From assembly GCA_025666215.1 (NCBI GenBank), contig CP102593.1:434001-498000 (forward strand): a DNA stretch of 64,000 bases, read 5' to 3'. The translations under genes and the position numbers were made by a program. Under the pieces are notes generated by a model, which saw only the letters and a list, made by a program, of their open reading frames with translations, searched no databases and was not told where the DNA came from. This DNA is from Xanthomonas campestris pv. phormiicola (lineage in GTDB: Bacteria; Pseudomonadota; Gammaproteobacteria; Xanthomonadales; Xanthomonadaceae). Each line of letters starts with the position of its first letter. The stretch's first letter is position 1. Shown here in pieces: positions 1-7,137 of the stretch.

Positions 1-2
1 TC

Positions 3-431
3 CAGCCGATGTTGCGGCAACTGTTCGGGCCAGCGGTGCGGCTGCAACTGGAACTGGCGCCCGAGCCGATGGCGCTGTTCCTGGACCGCAGCCAGCTCGA
101 TCTGGCGATGCTCAACTTCGCCGCCAACGCGCGCGATGCGATGCCCGGCGGCGGCTGTTTCTCGGTGCGCCTGCAGCGCGACGGCGAATCCGCGCGCATC
201 GAGATCGTCGATACCGGCATCGGCATGAGCGCGGACGTGCAGCAGCAGGTGTTCGAGCCGTTCTTCACCACCAAGCCGGCCGGGCAGGGCACCGGGCTGG
301 GGCTGGCGGTGGCCTTCGAGATGGCCCAGCAGGCGCGTGGCAGCCTGCAGGTGCACAGTGCACCGGGCGCGGGGACCCGCTTCGTGCTGCGCCTGCCGCT
401 GGCCGCCGCGCTCAGCGCTCCTGCGGCATGA
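3..431 (+). CDS. Sensor histidine kinase, C-terminal ATPase part (cut by window start)
   Basis: This is the C-terminal 142 residues of a sensor histidine kinase whose start lies before the window. It carries an HATPase_c domain in the usual order: an N box (NFAANARDAMPGGG), a G1 box (DTGIGM), an F box (FEPFFTTK) and a G2 box (GTGLGLAVAFEMA). This half binds ATP and phosphorylates the kinase histidine, which is not visible here. The protein ends just after the ATPase fold, so no receiver domain follows. Its 3' end overlaps by 20 bp the 3' end of a response regulator gene on the other strand, and the two may be functional partners. The family call is firm; the signal sensed cannot be told. Confidence 0.9.
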   Translation, partial: QPMLRQLFGPAVRLQLELAPEPMALFLDRSQLDLAMLNFAANARDAMPGGGCFSVRLQRDGESARIEIVDTGIGMSADVQQQVFEPFFTTKPAGQGTGLGLAVAFEMAQQARGSLQVHSAPGAGTRFVLRLPLAAALSAPAA

Positions 432-1188
432 ACAGGTAGCCTTCGCCGCGCACCGACTTCAGCGGCAGCGGCGCGCCGGTGCGCTCCTGCACCTTCAGGC
501 GCAGCCGGTGCAACAGCGCGTCCAGCCGATGCGGGTCGATCTCCATGCCAAGGTTGCCGCCGAGCATGCCGACCAGCGCGTCGCGGGTGACCAGCCGCCC
601 GCGCGCGCGCCACAGGCTTTGCATCACCTTGCGCTCGGAGCCGGTCAAGGGCACGGCGTTGCCGTCGGGCGCGAACAGGCACCAGCCATCGTCCTGCAGC
701 TGCCATTCCTCGCTCGCGGCCGGTTGCGGGTCATGCAGGCGGCGCATGCGCCGGGCTACGCTGAACAAGGTGGCGGCCAGGATCTCGATCTGCACTGGCT
801 TGACCAGATAGGCGTCGGCGCCCTGGTTGAGGCCGCGCAACAGATCGGGGTGGTCGCCGCGCCCGCTCAGGATGACGATGCCCAGTGCCGGCCGCAGCGA
901 CTGCAACTGCTCGGTCAGGGTGAAGCCATCGCCGTCCGGCAGGCCGATGTCGAGCACGATCAGGTCGAAACCGCCGCCGTCCAGCGCCGTCCACAGCGCC
1001 TGGATGGTGCGCAGCGGCGTCACCTCCAGGCCGTGCCGCCGCAGTCCGGGCACCAGGACCCGGTCGCGCAACAGATCGTCGTCCTCCAGCAACGCCACCC
1101 GCAGCGCGGCGTTGGCGGTGGAGGCGGTCGGCAGGCCACTGGAATCGGAAAGTCTGCTCACGACGCGGGATCGGGGAAGAGGCGGCAT
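412..1188 (-). CDS. OmpR-type response regulator (receiver plus winged helix)
   Basis: A two-domain transcription regulator of about 258 residues. The receiver shows the acidic pocket (LLEDDD), the phospho-acceptor Asp in LIVLDIGLPDGDG near residue 80, and the conserved Lys in AYLVKP. The C-terminal half has the winged-helix pattern LTGSERKVMQSLW, then RLRLKVQ, then VRGEGYLF, typical of Trans_Reg_C proteins. The start is uncertain: ATG at 1188 is preferred, with a GTG further in and an ATG at 1233 as alternatives. It converges on the histidine kinase at the window edge and overlaps its end by 20 bp. Cognate pairing with that kinase is inferred from position only. Confidence 0.85.
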   Translation of the reverse strand: MPPLPRSRVVSRLSDSSGLPTASTANAALRVALLEDDDLLRDRVLVPGLRRHGLEVTPLRTIQALWTALDGGGFDLIVLDIGLPDGDGFTLTEQLQSLRPALGIVILSGRGDHPDLLRGLNQGADAYLVKPVQIEILAATLFSVARRMRRLHDPQPAASEEWQLQDDGWCLFAPDGNAVPLTGSERKVMQSLWRARGRLVTRDALVGMLGGNLGMEIDPHRLDALLHRLRLKVQERTGAPLPLKSVRGEGYLFMPQER

Positions 1189-1502
1189 TCCCCGCGGCCG
1201 CAACGTGCGGCGGCGAGCAAGGTCCGGCGTCATGCGGCCTGCAAGCAGCGCATTCCGTGAAGTCCCGACAGTAGCCAGTTTCCGCAGCGCTTTCAATGCG
1301 CGGCGCCGCGCACCGCCCGCGCTGCGCCGCCGCGCCGGTGACTGCGGCGCGCATGCGCCGCCGTTGCCGCGTCCTTGCGTTGCCGCGCAGAGCACCCAAG
1401 ATAGGCGGCATCGCCGCGTTTTTCGGAAATTCCCATGCATGCGCCTGCCGACCGCTGCCCCGCCACCACCTGCGCTGTTGTCGACGCGGCGGGAGCCATG
1501 CG
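1189..1502. other. Intergenic region between divergent genes
   Basis: This 314-bp gap separates the response regulator from the Sir2 gene, which point away from each other, so it should hold both promoters. I see no clear -35/-10 pair, hairpin or repeat in it. The frames that stay open across it look like high-GC shadows. Confidence 0.5.
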
Positions 1503-2366
1503 ATGAATGATCCGTTGCAGGCAGCCGATCCGCGCACCGATCTCGCCTCCGTTGCGGCGCTGGAAGCCTTCGTCGCCCGCCACCGGCGCCTGTTCGTGCT
1601 GACCGGCGCCGGCTGCAGCACCGATTCGGGCATTCCCGATTACCGCGATGCGGCCGGCGGCTGGAAGCGTGCGCAGCCGGTCACCTACCAGGCGTTCATG
1701 GGCGAACTGGCCACGCGGCAGCGCTACTGGGCGCGCAGCCTGGTCGGCTGGCCGCGCTTCGGCCACGCCCGGCCCAATGCCACGCATGCGGCGCTGGCGC
1801 AGCTGGAAGCGCGCGGCCAGGTCGAACTGCTGTTGACCCAGAACGTGGACCGCCTGCACCAGGCCGCCGGCAGCCGCGCGGTGATCGACCTGCATGGACG
1901 CCTGGACGTGGTGCGCTGCATGGGCTGCGAACGGCGCCTGCCGCGCGAGGACTTCCAGCAGCAGTTGCTGCAGGGCAATCCGCACTGGGCGACGCTGCAG
2001 GCCGGGCAGGCGCCGGACGGCGACGCCGACCTGGAGGACGTGGATTTCGCCGCCTTCGCGGTGCCGGCCTGCACCCTCTGCGGTGGCGTGCTGAAGCCGG
2101 ACGTGGTGTTCTTCGGCGAGAACGTGCCGCGCGAGCGCGTGGCCGCGGCGTTCGCGCACCTGCAGCAGGCCGACGCGATGCTGGTGCTGGGGTCGTCGCT
2201 GATGGTGTATTCCGGGTTCCGCTTCGTGCAGGCCGCGGCCAAGGCCGGCGTGCCGATCGCCGCGGTCAACCTGGGCCGCACCCGCGGCGACGACCTGCTG
2301 AGCCTGAAGCTGGCCCAGCCCTGCGCGCAGGCGCTGGCGTTCCTGCTGCCGCGCGCGGCCGCGTAG
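1503..2366 (+). CDS. cobB: Sir2-family NAD-dependent protein deacylase
   Basis: A sirtuin of 287 residues that removes acyl groups from protein lysines while consuming NAD. The NAD-binding signature TGAGCSTDSGIPDYRD lies near residues 37-52, TQNVDRLHQAAGS carries the ribose-binding Asn-Asp, and DLHGRLD carries the catalytic His. Four structural zinc cysteines are present in the pairs CMGC and CTLC. Start ATG 1503 was chosen because the family begins a few residues before the NAD motif and GCGGGAG lies upstream; ATG 1498 is out of frame. It stands alone, transcribed toward the old yellow enzyme gene. It belongs to the longer bacterial class related to human SIRT4, so the name cobB is used loosely. 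Confidence 0.88.
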   Translation: MNDPLQAADPRTDLASVAALEAFVARHRRLFVLTGAGCSTDSGIPDYRDAAGGWKRAQPVTYQAFMGELATRQRYWARSLVGWPRFGHARPNATHAALAQLEARGQVELLLTQNVDRLHQAAGSRAVIDLHGRLDVVRCMGCERRLPREDFQQQLLQGNPHWATLQAGQAPDGDADLEDVDFAAFAVPACTLCGGVLKPDVVFFGENVPRERVAAAFAHLQQADAMLVLGSSLMVYSGFRFVQAAAKAGVPIAAVNLGRTRGDDLLSLKLAQPCAQALAFLLPRAAA

Positions 2367-2495
2367 CGGGCGCGGCGCAGCGCGTTTCGAATCCTGACAC
2401 GAACTGATCCATCGGCAGTGGTTGATCGGCAGCGGCCGCAGGAGTGCAATGGCCGCTTGCCTGCGCTACAGCAGGCGCCCCCACGGAACGCCGCC

Positions 2496-3593
2496 TTGAG
2501 CCATCTGTTCTCGCCCCTCGCGCTGGGGCCGCTGTCGCTGTCCAATCGCATCGTCATCGCGCCGATGTGCCAGTACTCGGCCGAGCAGGGCCAGGCCAGC
2601 GATTGGCACACCATCCATCTCGGCCAGCTGGCGCAGTCCGGCGCTGGCCTGCTGATCCTGGAAGCCACCGCGGTGGAGCCGCGCGGGCGCATCAGCTATG
2701 CCGACCTGGGCCTGTGGGACGATGCCACCGAAGCGGCGCTGCGCACCGTGCTGGCCTCGGTGCGGCGCTGGTCGCCGATGCCGCTGGGCATCCAGCTGGC
2801 GCACGCCGGGCGCAAGGCGTCCACCGGCAAGCCTTGGGACGGCGGCGGCGCGATCGCGCCGGGGCAGCCGAACGGCTGGCAGACCGTGGCGCCGTCGGCG
2901 TTGCCCTTCGCCGAACACGGCACGCCGCCGCAGGCGCTGGACCTGGCCGGCATCGACGCCATCGTCGCCGCGTTCGTCGCCTCGGCGCAGCGCGCCGAGC
3001 GGCTGGGCTTCGAACTGATCGAGCTGCATGCCGCGCACGGCTATCTGCTGCACCAGTTCCTGTCGCCGCTGAGCAACCAGCGCGACGACGCCTATGGCGG
3101 CAGCCTGGAGAACCGCATGCGCCTGCTGCTGCGCGTGCATGCGGCGGTGCGCGCGGCGGTGTCGGCCTCGGTCGCGGTGGGCGTGCGCCTTTCCGCCACC
3201 GACTGGGTCGAGGGCGGCTGGGACGTGGCGCAGAGCATCGCGTTGGCGCAGGCGCTGCAGGCACAGGGCTGCGACTACCTGCACGTGTCCAGCGGCGGCC
3301 TCGACCGCCGCCAGCAGATTACGCTGGCGGCCGGCTACCAGGTGCCGCAGGCCGAGGCGATCCATCGCGCGGTGCGCATGCCGGTGATCGCGGTCGGCCT
3401 GATCACCGAGCCGCAACACGCCGAGGCGATCCTGGCCGAGGGCCAGGCCGACGCGATCGCGCTGGCCCGCGGCATCCTCTACGACCCGCGCTGGCCGTGG
3501 CATGCGGCCGCCGCGCTGGGCGCCAGGCTGAAGCCGTCGCCGCAATACCTGCGCTGCGAGCCGCGTTCGGCGCGCGGCCTGTTCGACGCGTGA
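2496..3593 (+). CDS. NADH:flavin oxidoreductase, old yellow enzyme (YqjM type)
   Basis: An FMN-dependent ene-reductase with a TIM-barrel fold, about 365 residues from the TTG at 2496. It reduces activated C=C bonds of enals, enones or quinones using NAD(P)H. The YqjM-class marks are present: CQYSAEQG with the flavin-tuning Cys, AHAGRKAS, the substrate His pair in LHAAHGYLLHQF, SPLSNQRDDAYGGSLENR, and a C-terminal Arg-containing phosphate site (ALARGILYDPRWPWHAA). The frame is open back to a GTG at 2418, but homologues begin at SHLFSPLALGPL, so TTG is preferred. It lies 61 bp before a dehydrogenase gene and may be co-transcribed with it. The true substrate is unknown. Confidence 0.87.
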   Translation: MSHLFSPLALGPLSLSNRIVIAPMCQYSAEQGQASDWHTIHLGQLAQSGAGLLILEATAVEPRGRISYADLGLWDDATEAALRTVLASVRRWSPMPLGIQLAHAGRKASTGKPWDGGGAIAPGQPNGWQTVAPSALPFAEHGTPPQALDLAGIDAIVAAFVASAQRAERLGFELIELHAAHGYLLHQFLSPLSNQRDDAYGGSLENRMRLLLRVHAAVRAAVSASVAVGVRLSATDWVEGGWDVAQSIALAQALQAQGCDYLHVSSGGLDRRQQITLAAGYQVPQAEAIHRAVRMPVIAVGLITEPQHAEAILAEGQADAIALARGILYDPRWPWHAAAALGARLKPSPQYLRCEPRSARGLFDA

Positions 3594-3654
3594 TGCGCAC
3601 GCGCTGCGTCGCGCAGGTCGCGGCATCCCCGACGAATTGTGCAAGGAGCTTGCG

Positions 3655-4530
3655 ATGAGCATCGGATTTCTGGGCCTGGGCACGATGGGCCGGCCCATCG
3701 CGCACAACCTGCTGCGCGCCGGGCACGCATTGACCGTATGGAACCGCAGCGCGGCTGCGGCGCAGCCGCTGCTGGAAGCCGGCGCGCAGCTGGCCGCGCA
3801 GCCGGCCGACACGGTGCGCGGCCAGGTGCTGTTCTCGATGCTGGCCGACGACACCGCGGTGCGCGAGACCCTGCTCGAGCGCGGCGCGCTCGACGCGCTG
3901 CCCGCCGGCAGCGTGCACGTCAACATGGCCACGATCTCGGTGGCGCTGGCGCGCGAGCTGAGCGCCTTGCATGCCGAGCGCGGCGTGGCCTACCTGGCCA
4001 TCCCGGTGCTGGGCCGCAACGACGTGGCCGCGGCCGGCCAGCTCAACCTGCTCGCCGCCGGCGACACCACCGCGCTGGCGCGGGTGCAGCCGCTGCTCGA
4101 TGCGATCGGACGCAAGACCTGGTATTTCGGCGCGGCGCCGGAGCAGGCCAACGCGGTCAAGCTGGCCGCCAACCTGTGCCTGGCCAGCGCGATCGGCACC
4201 ATGGCCGAAGCCTCGGCGCTGGTGCGCGGGCATGGCGTGGACGCGGCCGATTTCCTGGGCATGCTGGTCAATACCCTGTTCGCCGCACCGGCTTACCAGA
4301 ACTACGGCGGCATGATCGCCGAGCAGCGCTACAGCCCGGCCGGCTTCAAGACCACGCTGGGACTGAAGGACGTGCGCCTGGCCTTGAACGCCGGCGAGAC
4401 CCGGCATGTGCCGATGCCGCTGGCGGCGGTGCTGCGCGACCAGTTCATCGACGCGATCGCGCACGGCGACGGCGAACTGGACTGGTCGGCGCTGGCCAAG
4501 GTCGCCGCCCGCCGCGCCGGCCAGGCCTGA
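3655..4530 (+). CDS. NAD(P)-dependent beta-hydroxyacid dehydrogenase (HIBADH family)
   Basis: A 291-residue member of the 3-hydroxyisobutyrate dehydrogenase superfamily, which oxidises short beta-hydroxy acids or reduces the matching semialdehydes. The N-terminal Rossmann motif GFLGLGTMGRPIAHNLL is complete, and the catalytic Lys falls in NAVKLAANLCLA, followed by the all-helical C-terminal domain. Start ATG 3655 has AAGGAG seven bases upstream. The substrate-binding signature near the N terminus differs somewhat from true HIBADH, so a glyoxylate or succinate semialdehyde reductase role is also possible. It follows the old yellow enzyme gene closely in the same direction. Confidence 0.87.
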   Translation: MSIGFLGLGTMGRPIAHNLLRAGHALTVWNRSAAAAQPLLEAGAQLAAQPADTVRGQVLFSMLADDTAVRETLLERGALDALPAGSVHVNMATISVALARELSALHAERGVAYLAIPVLGRNDVAAAGQLNLLAAGDTTALARVQPLLDAIGRKTWYFGAAPEQANAVKLAANLCLASAIGTMAEASALVRGHGVDAADFLGMLVNTLFAAPAYQNYGGMIAEQRYSPAGFKTTLGLKDVRLALNAGETRHVPMPLAAVLRDQFIDAIAHGDGELDWSALAKVAARRAGQA

Positions 4531-4671
4531 GCGTTCGCGGCTCGCACGCGGCTGCGCGCATCTTCAGGCGCTCTTGCCGCGGTGTGGCGCAGACTGCGTC
4601 GCCGCGCTTGAGCTGGCCGCGTGCTTGCCGCTAAGGTGCGGCGGCCTGCAAGCGCATCATAGGAGGATGCC

Positions 4672-5112
4672 ATGAGCCCGAATTCGCCCGACCCCGGCGC
4701 CATGACGCCCATCCAGCCGCCGCGTGCGGTCGCGCGCGAGGCCGTGCTCGGCCCCGAGCATCCGGAGCATCCCGATCATCTGCTGTATGCGCAGATCCGC
4801 GAGGGCGTGCATGCGCTGGACGCCGCCTGCGGCCGCGCACCCGATGCGATCAGCGAGCGCATGGTGGCGCGGCTGCTGCCGCTGGCCAAGGAATACGGCT
4901 TCGACCAGGTCGACCACGTGGTGCTGAGCCGCGAACTGGGCGAGGTGGAGCAGGGCGAGAACGTGTTCCTGGTGCGCGGCGACCTGGACGACCCGGCGCA
5001 TCTGCGCGCGCACATCACCACCCACGAGGCGGTCGGCATGTCGGTGGAAGACTCGCTGGCGCGGCTGGAGAAGGTCAACCGGCGCCTGGCGCTGCGCCTG
5101 CGCCCCGAGTGA
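4672..5112 (+). CDS. Stand-alone XVIPCD protein (type IV effector recruitment domain)
   Basis: A 146-residue protein that is nearly all one domain resembling XVIPCD, the C-terminal VirD4-docking domain of Xanthomonadales T6SS-like killing effectors delivered by type IV secretion. The matching parts are LLYAQIREGVHALD, ISERMVARLLPLAKEYGFDQVDHVVLSRE, and GENVFLVRGDLDDPAHLRAHI followed by EDSLARLEKVN. Residues 1-30 are Pro-rich with no toxin or peptidoglycan-hydrolase fold. Start ATG 4672 has AGGAGG seven bases upstream; 4702 is an inner alternative. Effectors normally carry this domain behind a toxic module, and no VirB genes or immunity gene lie nearby. It could be a decayed effector, an adaptor or a regulator of docking. 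Confidence 0.75.
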   Translation: MSPNSPDPGAMTPIQPPRAVAREAVLGPEHPEHPDHLLYAQIREGVHALDAACGRAPDAISERMVARLLPLAKEYGFDQVDHVVLSRELGEVEQGENVFLVRGDLDDPAHLRAHITTHEAVGMSVEDSLARLEKVNRRLALRLRPE

Positions 5113-5170
5113 GCGCGGCCTGGCGCGCAGGCGAGGCTGTGTGCCGCCAGCATGCGGATGCCGCACCTTG

Positions 5171-5356
5171 CAGGGGCGGCGTCAGCCGCGACGAGCGAAG
5201 CGGTGCGCTTTCCTGTGCATTGGAGCGTCGGCACTGAAGTCCCTCCCACAGTGCACGCGGTTGGCCCGCCGCAAGTTCCCTGTAGGAGACACAAGCGGCT
5301 TCAGCCGCGACAGGACCTATTGGTCAAGCCCGTCGCGGCCGGAGCCGGCTCCTACA
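5171..5356. repeat. REP/REPIN-like repeat cluster
   Basis: The cluster starts with a degenerate REP half (GTCAGCCGCGACGAGCG). Next comes a pair of inverted REP units at 5226-5311 (ACTGAAGTCCCTCCCACAG facing CTTCAGCCGCGAC) with the spacer GTGCACGCGG..GCCCGCCGCAAG that recurs elsewhere in the window. A last degenerate half lies near 5331-5356. It occupies most of the gap between the XVIPCD gene and purU. Confidence 0.75.
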
Positions 5357-5429
5357 TTCGGCAAGACGCCGGGCAGCGCCGCTGCGGCATCCCACAGGCA
5401 ACGGCCTGGCAACATCCGCAGCCCACCAT

Positions 5430-5461
5430 CCCGAGTCCCGAGTCCCGAGTCCCGAGTCCCG
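5430..5461. repeat. Heptanucleotide tandem repeat
   Basis: Four perfect copies of CCCGAGT run from 5430 to 5457, followed by a partial copy. They lie 25 bp before purU, where the repeat could slip and change spacing to the promoter or ribosome site. Confidence 0.85.
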
Positions 5462-5485
5462 GAATTCTCCCCTATCATTGCGCGG

Positions 5486-6337
5486 ATGCGCCCCGACTAC
5501 ATCCTGACCCTGTCCTGCCCGGACCGTACCGGCATCGTCTACCGCGTCAGCGGGCTGCTGTTCGAGCACGGCTGCAACATCCTCGACGCGCAGCAGTTCG
5601 GCGACGAGGAGAGCGGCCGCTTCTTCCTGCGCGTGCACTTCGACGTGCCCGCCGACGGCATCGCCGCCGCGGTGCAGGCGCAGCTGGCGCCGCTCGCCGC
5701 CGACTACGCGATGGACTGGCAACTGCACGATGCGCGGCGCCGCGCGCGCCTGCTGGTGCTGGTCAGCAAGCAGGGCCATTGCCTCAACGACCTGCTGTTC
5801 CGCGCGCACAGCCGGCAGCTGCGCGTGGACATCGCCGCGGTGGCGTCCAATCACAATGATTTCGCCGCGCTGGCGCGCTCCTACGACGTGCCGTTCCACC
5901 ACCTGCCGGTCGGCGCCGGCAACCGCGCCGAGCAGGAAGCGCAGCTGTTGGCGCTGGTGGAGCGCGAGCGCATCGACCTGGTGGTGCTGGCGCGCTACAT
6001 GCAGATCCTGTCGCCGCCGCTGTGCGCGGCGCTGGCCGGGCGCGCGATCAACATCCACCACAGCTTCCTGCCCAGCTTCAAGGGCGCGCAGCCGTACCAC
6101 CAGGCGCACGCGCGCGGGGTCAAGATCATCGGCGCCACCGCGCACTACGTCACCGGCGATCTGGACGAAGGCCCGATCATCGAACAGGACGTGGCCCGCG
6201 TGGACCACGCGATGACCCCGCGCGACCTGGTGCGGCTTGGCAGCGACACCGAATCGCAGGTGCTGGCGCGCGCGGTGCGCCGCCACGTCGAACACCGCAT
6301 CCTGCTCAACGGGCATCGCACGGTGGTGTTTCGGTGA
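5486..6337 (+). CDS. purU: Formyltetrahydrofolate deformylase
   Basis: A 283-residue cytosolic enzyme that hydrolyses 10-formyltetrahydrofolate to formate and tetrahydrofolate, balancing one-carbon pools and feeding formate to purine synthesis. An ACT domain fills residues 1-80 (YILTLSCPDRTGIVYRVSGLL). The formyl-transferase fold follows, with VASNHNDF, the catalytic Asn-His region INIHHSFLPSFKGAQPYHQA and the catalytic Asp in GDLDEGPIIEQDV. The length matches the family. ATG 5486 is chosen because the ACT domain begins at once; the longer open frame crosses repeats. It converges on the response regulator gene across a heptad inverted repeat. Confidence 0.95.
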   Translation: MRPDYILTLSCPDRTGIVYRVSGLLFEHGCNILDAQQFGDEESGRFFLRVHFDVPADGIAAAVQAQLAPLAADYAMDWQLHDARRRARLLVLVSKQGHCLNDLLFRAHSRQLRVDIAAVASNHNDFAALARSYDVPFHHLPVGAGNRAEQEAQLLALVERERIDLVVLARYMQILSPPLCAALAGRAINIHHSFLPSFKGAQPYHQAHARGVKIIGATAHYVTGDLDEGPIIEQDVARVDHAMTPRDLVRLGSDTESQVLARAVRRHVEHRILLNGHRTVVFR

Positions 6338-6340
6338 AGC

Positions 6341-6453
6341 CGGGATTGGGGATTGGTGATTCGGGATTGGTAAAAGCGGCTTGACTGATTACCGTTTCAG
6401 CCGTGGCGCCGCCGGCTCTTGCGAATCCCCAATCCCGAATCCCGAATCCCGAA
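6341..6453. repeat. Heptad inverted repeat between convergent genes
   Basis: The left arm at 6341-6370 is built of GGGATTGG/GGGATTC units and the right arm at 6423-6453 of AATCCCC/AATCCCG units, so the transcript can fold into a large hairpin. The middle segment ends in CTTGCGAATCCCCAATCCC, which recurs near 45125. It separates the ends of purU and the response regulator and may act as a bidirectional terminator; it has no T-run. Confidence 0.75.
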
Positions 6454-7137
6454 TCACAGCTCAAACCGATAGCCCGCTCCATACACCGAGCGCACCCACT
6501 CTTCGCCGCCGACGTCGGCGAGCTTGCGGCGCAGGTTCTTGACGTGGCTGTCCACGGTGCGGTCGGTGACGATGCGGTGGTCGGCGTAGAGCCGGTCCAT
6601 CAGCTGTTCGCGCGAATACACCCGGCCCGGCGCGGCGGCGAGGGTGCGCAGCAGGCGGAACTCGACCTGGGTCAGGTCCAGGTCGTGGCCTTGCACGCTG
6701 GCGCGGCAGGCCGCTTCGTCGATGCGCAGGCCCGGCGCCGGCGCATCGTTGGGATCGTGGCGATGGCGGCGCAACACCGCCTGCACCCGCGCCACCACTT
6801 CGCGCGGACTGAACGGCTTGCAGATGTAGTCGTCGGCGCCGATCTCCAGGCCGAGCAGGCGGTCGATCTCCTCCACGCGCGCGGTGACCATGATCACCGG
6901 CACCGCGCTTTCCTTGCGCAGGTCGCGGCAGATCTCCAGGCCGTCGTGGTTGGGCAGCATCACGTCCAGCAGCACCAGGTCCGGCTTCTGCGCGCGGAAC
7001 GCGCCCAGCGCCAGCGCGCCGTCGGCGATCCAGTTGTGAGAATAGCCGGCCGCATGCAGGTATTCGCGCATCACCGCGGCCAGGCGCGGTTCGTCCTCGA
7101 TGATCAGGACGTGGCCGATCGGATCCAGGCCGCTCAT
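6454..7137 (-). CDS. Response regulator of the BaeR/SmeR type
   Basis: A 227-residue OmpR-family regulator. The receiver has IIEDEPRL, the phospho-acceptor Asp in LVLLDVMLPNHDG, and Lys in ICKPFSP. The winged helix carries LTQVEFRLLRTLA, the recognition region VDSHVKNLRRKL, and the final VYGAGYRF. Its ATG overlaps the stop of nothing upstream in its own direction: the kinase gene lies upstream and its stop overlaps this start as ATGA (7134-7137), showing translational coupling. The pair points away from an RND efflux operon, as smeRS does from smeABC in Stenotrophomonas, so control of that pump is the likely job (inference from layout). Confidence 0.92.
   Translation of the reverse strand: MSGLDPIGHVLIIEDEPRLAAVMREYLHAAGYSHNWIADGALALGAFRAQKPDLVLLDVMLPNHDGLEICRDLRKESAVPVIMVTARVEEIDRLLGLEIGADDYICKPFSPREVVARVQAVLRRHRHDPNDAPAPGLRIDEAACRASVQGHDLDLTQVEFRLLRTLAAAPGRVYSREQLMDRLYADHRIVTDRTVDSHVKNLRRKLADVGGEEWVRSVYGAGYRFEL

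Noticed and set aside
2418..2495. GTG 2418 as the start of the old yellow enzyme
   Set aside because: It adds 26 residues not typical of the family and has no clear ribosome site; TTG 2496 fits the family start.
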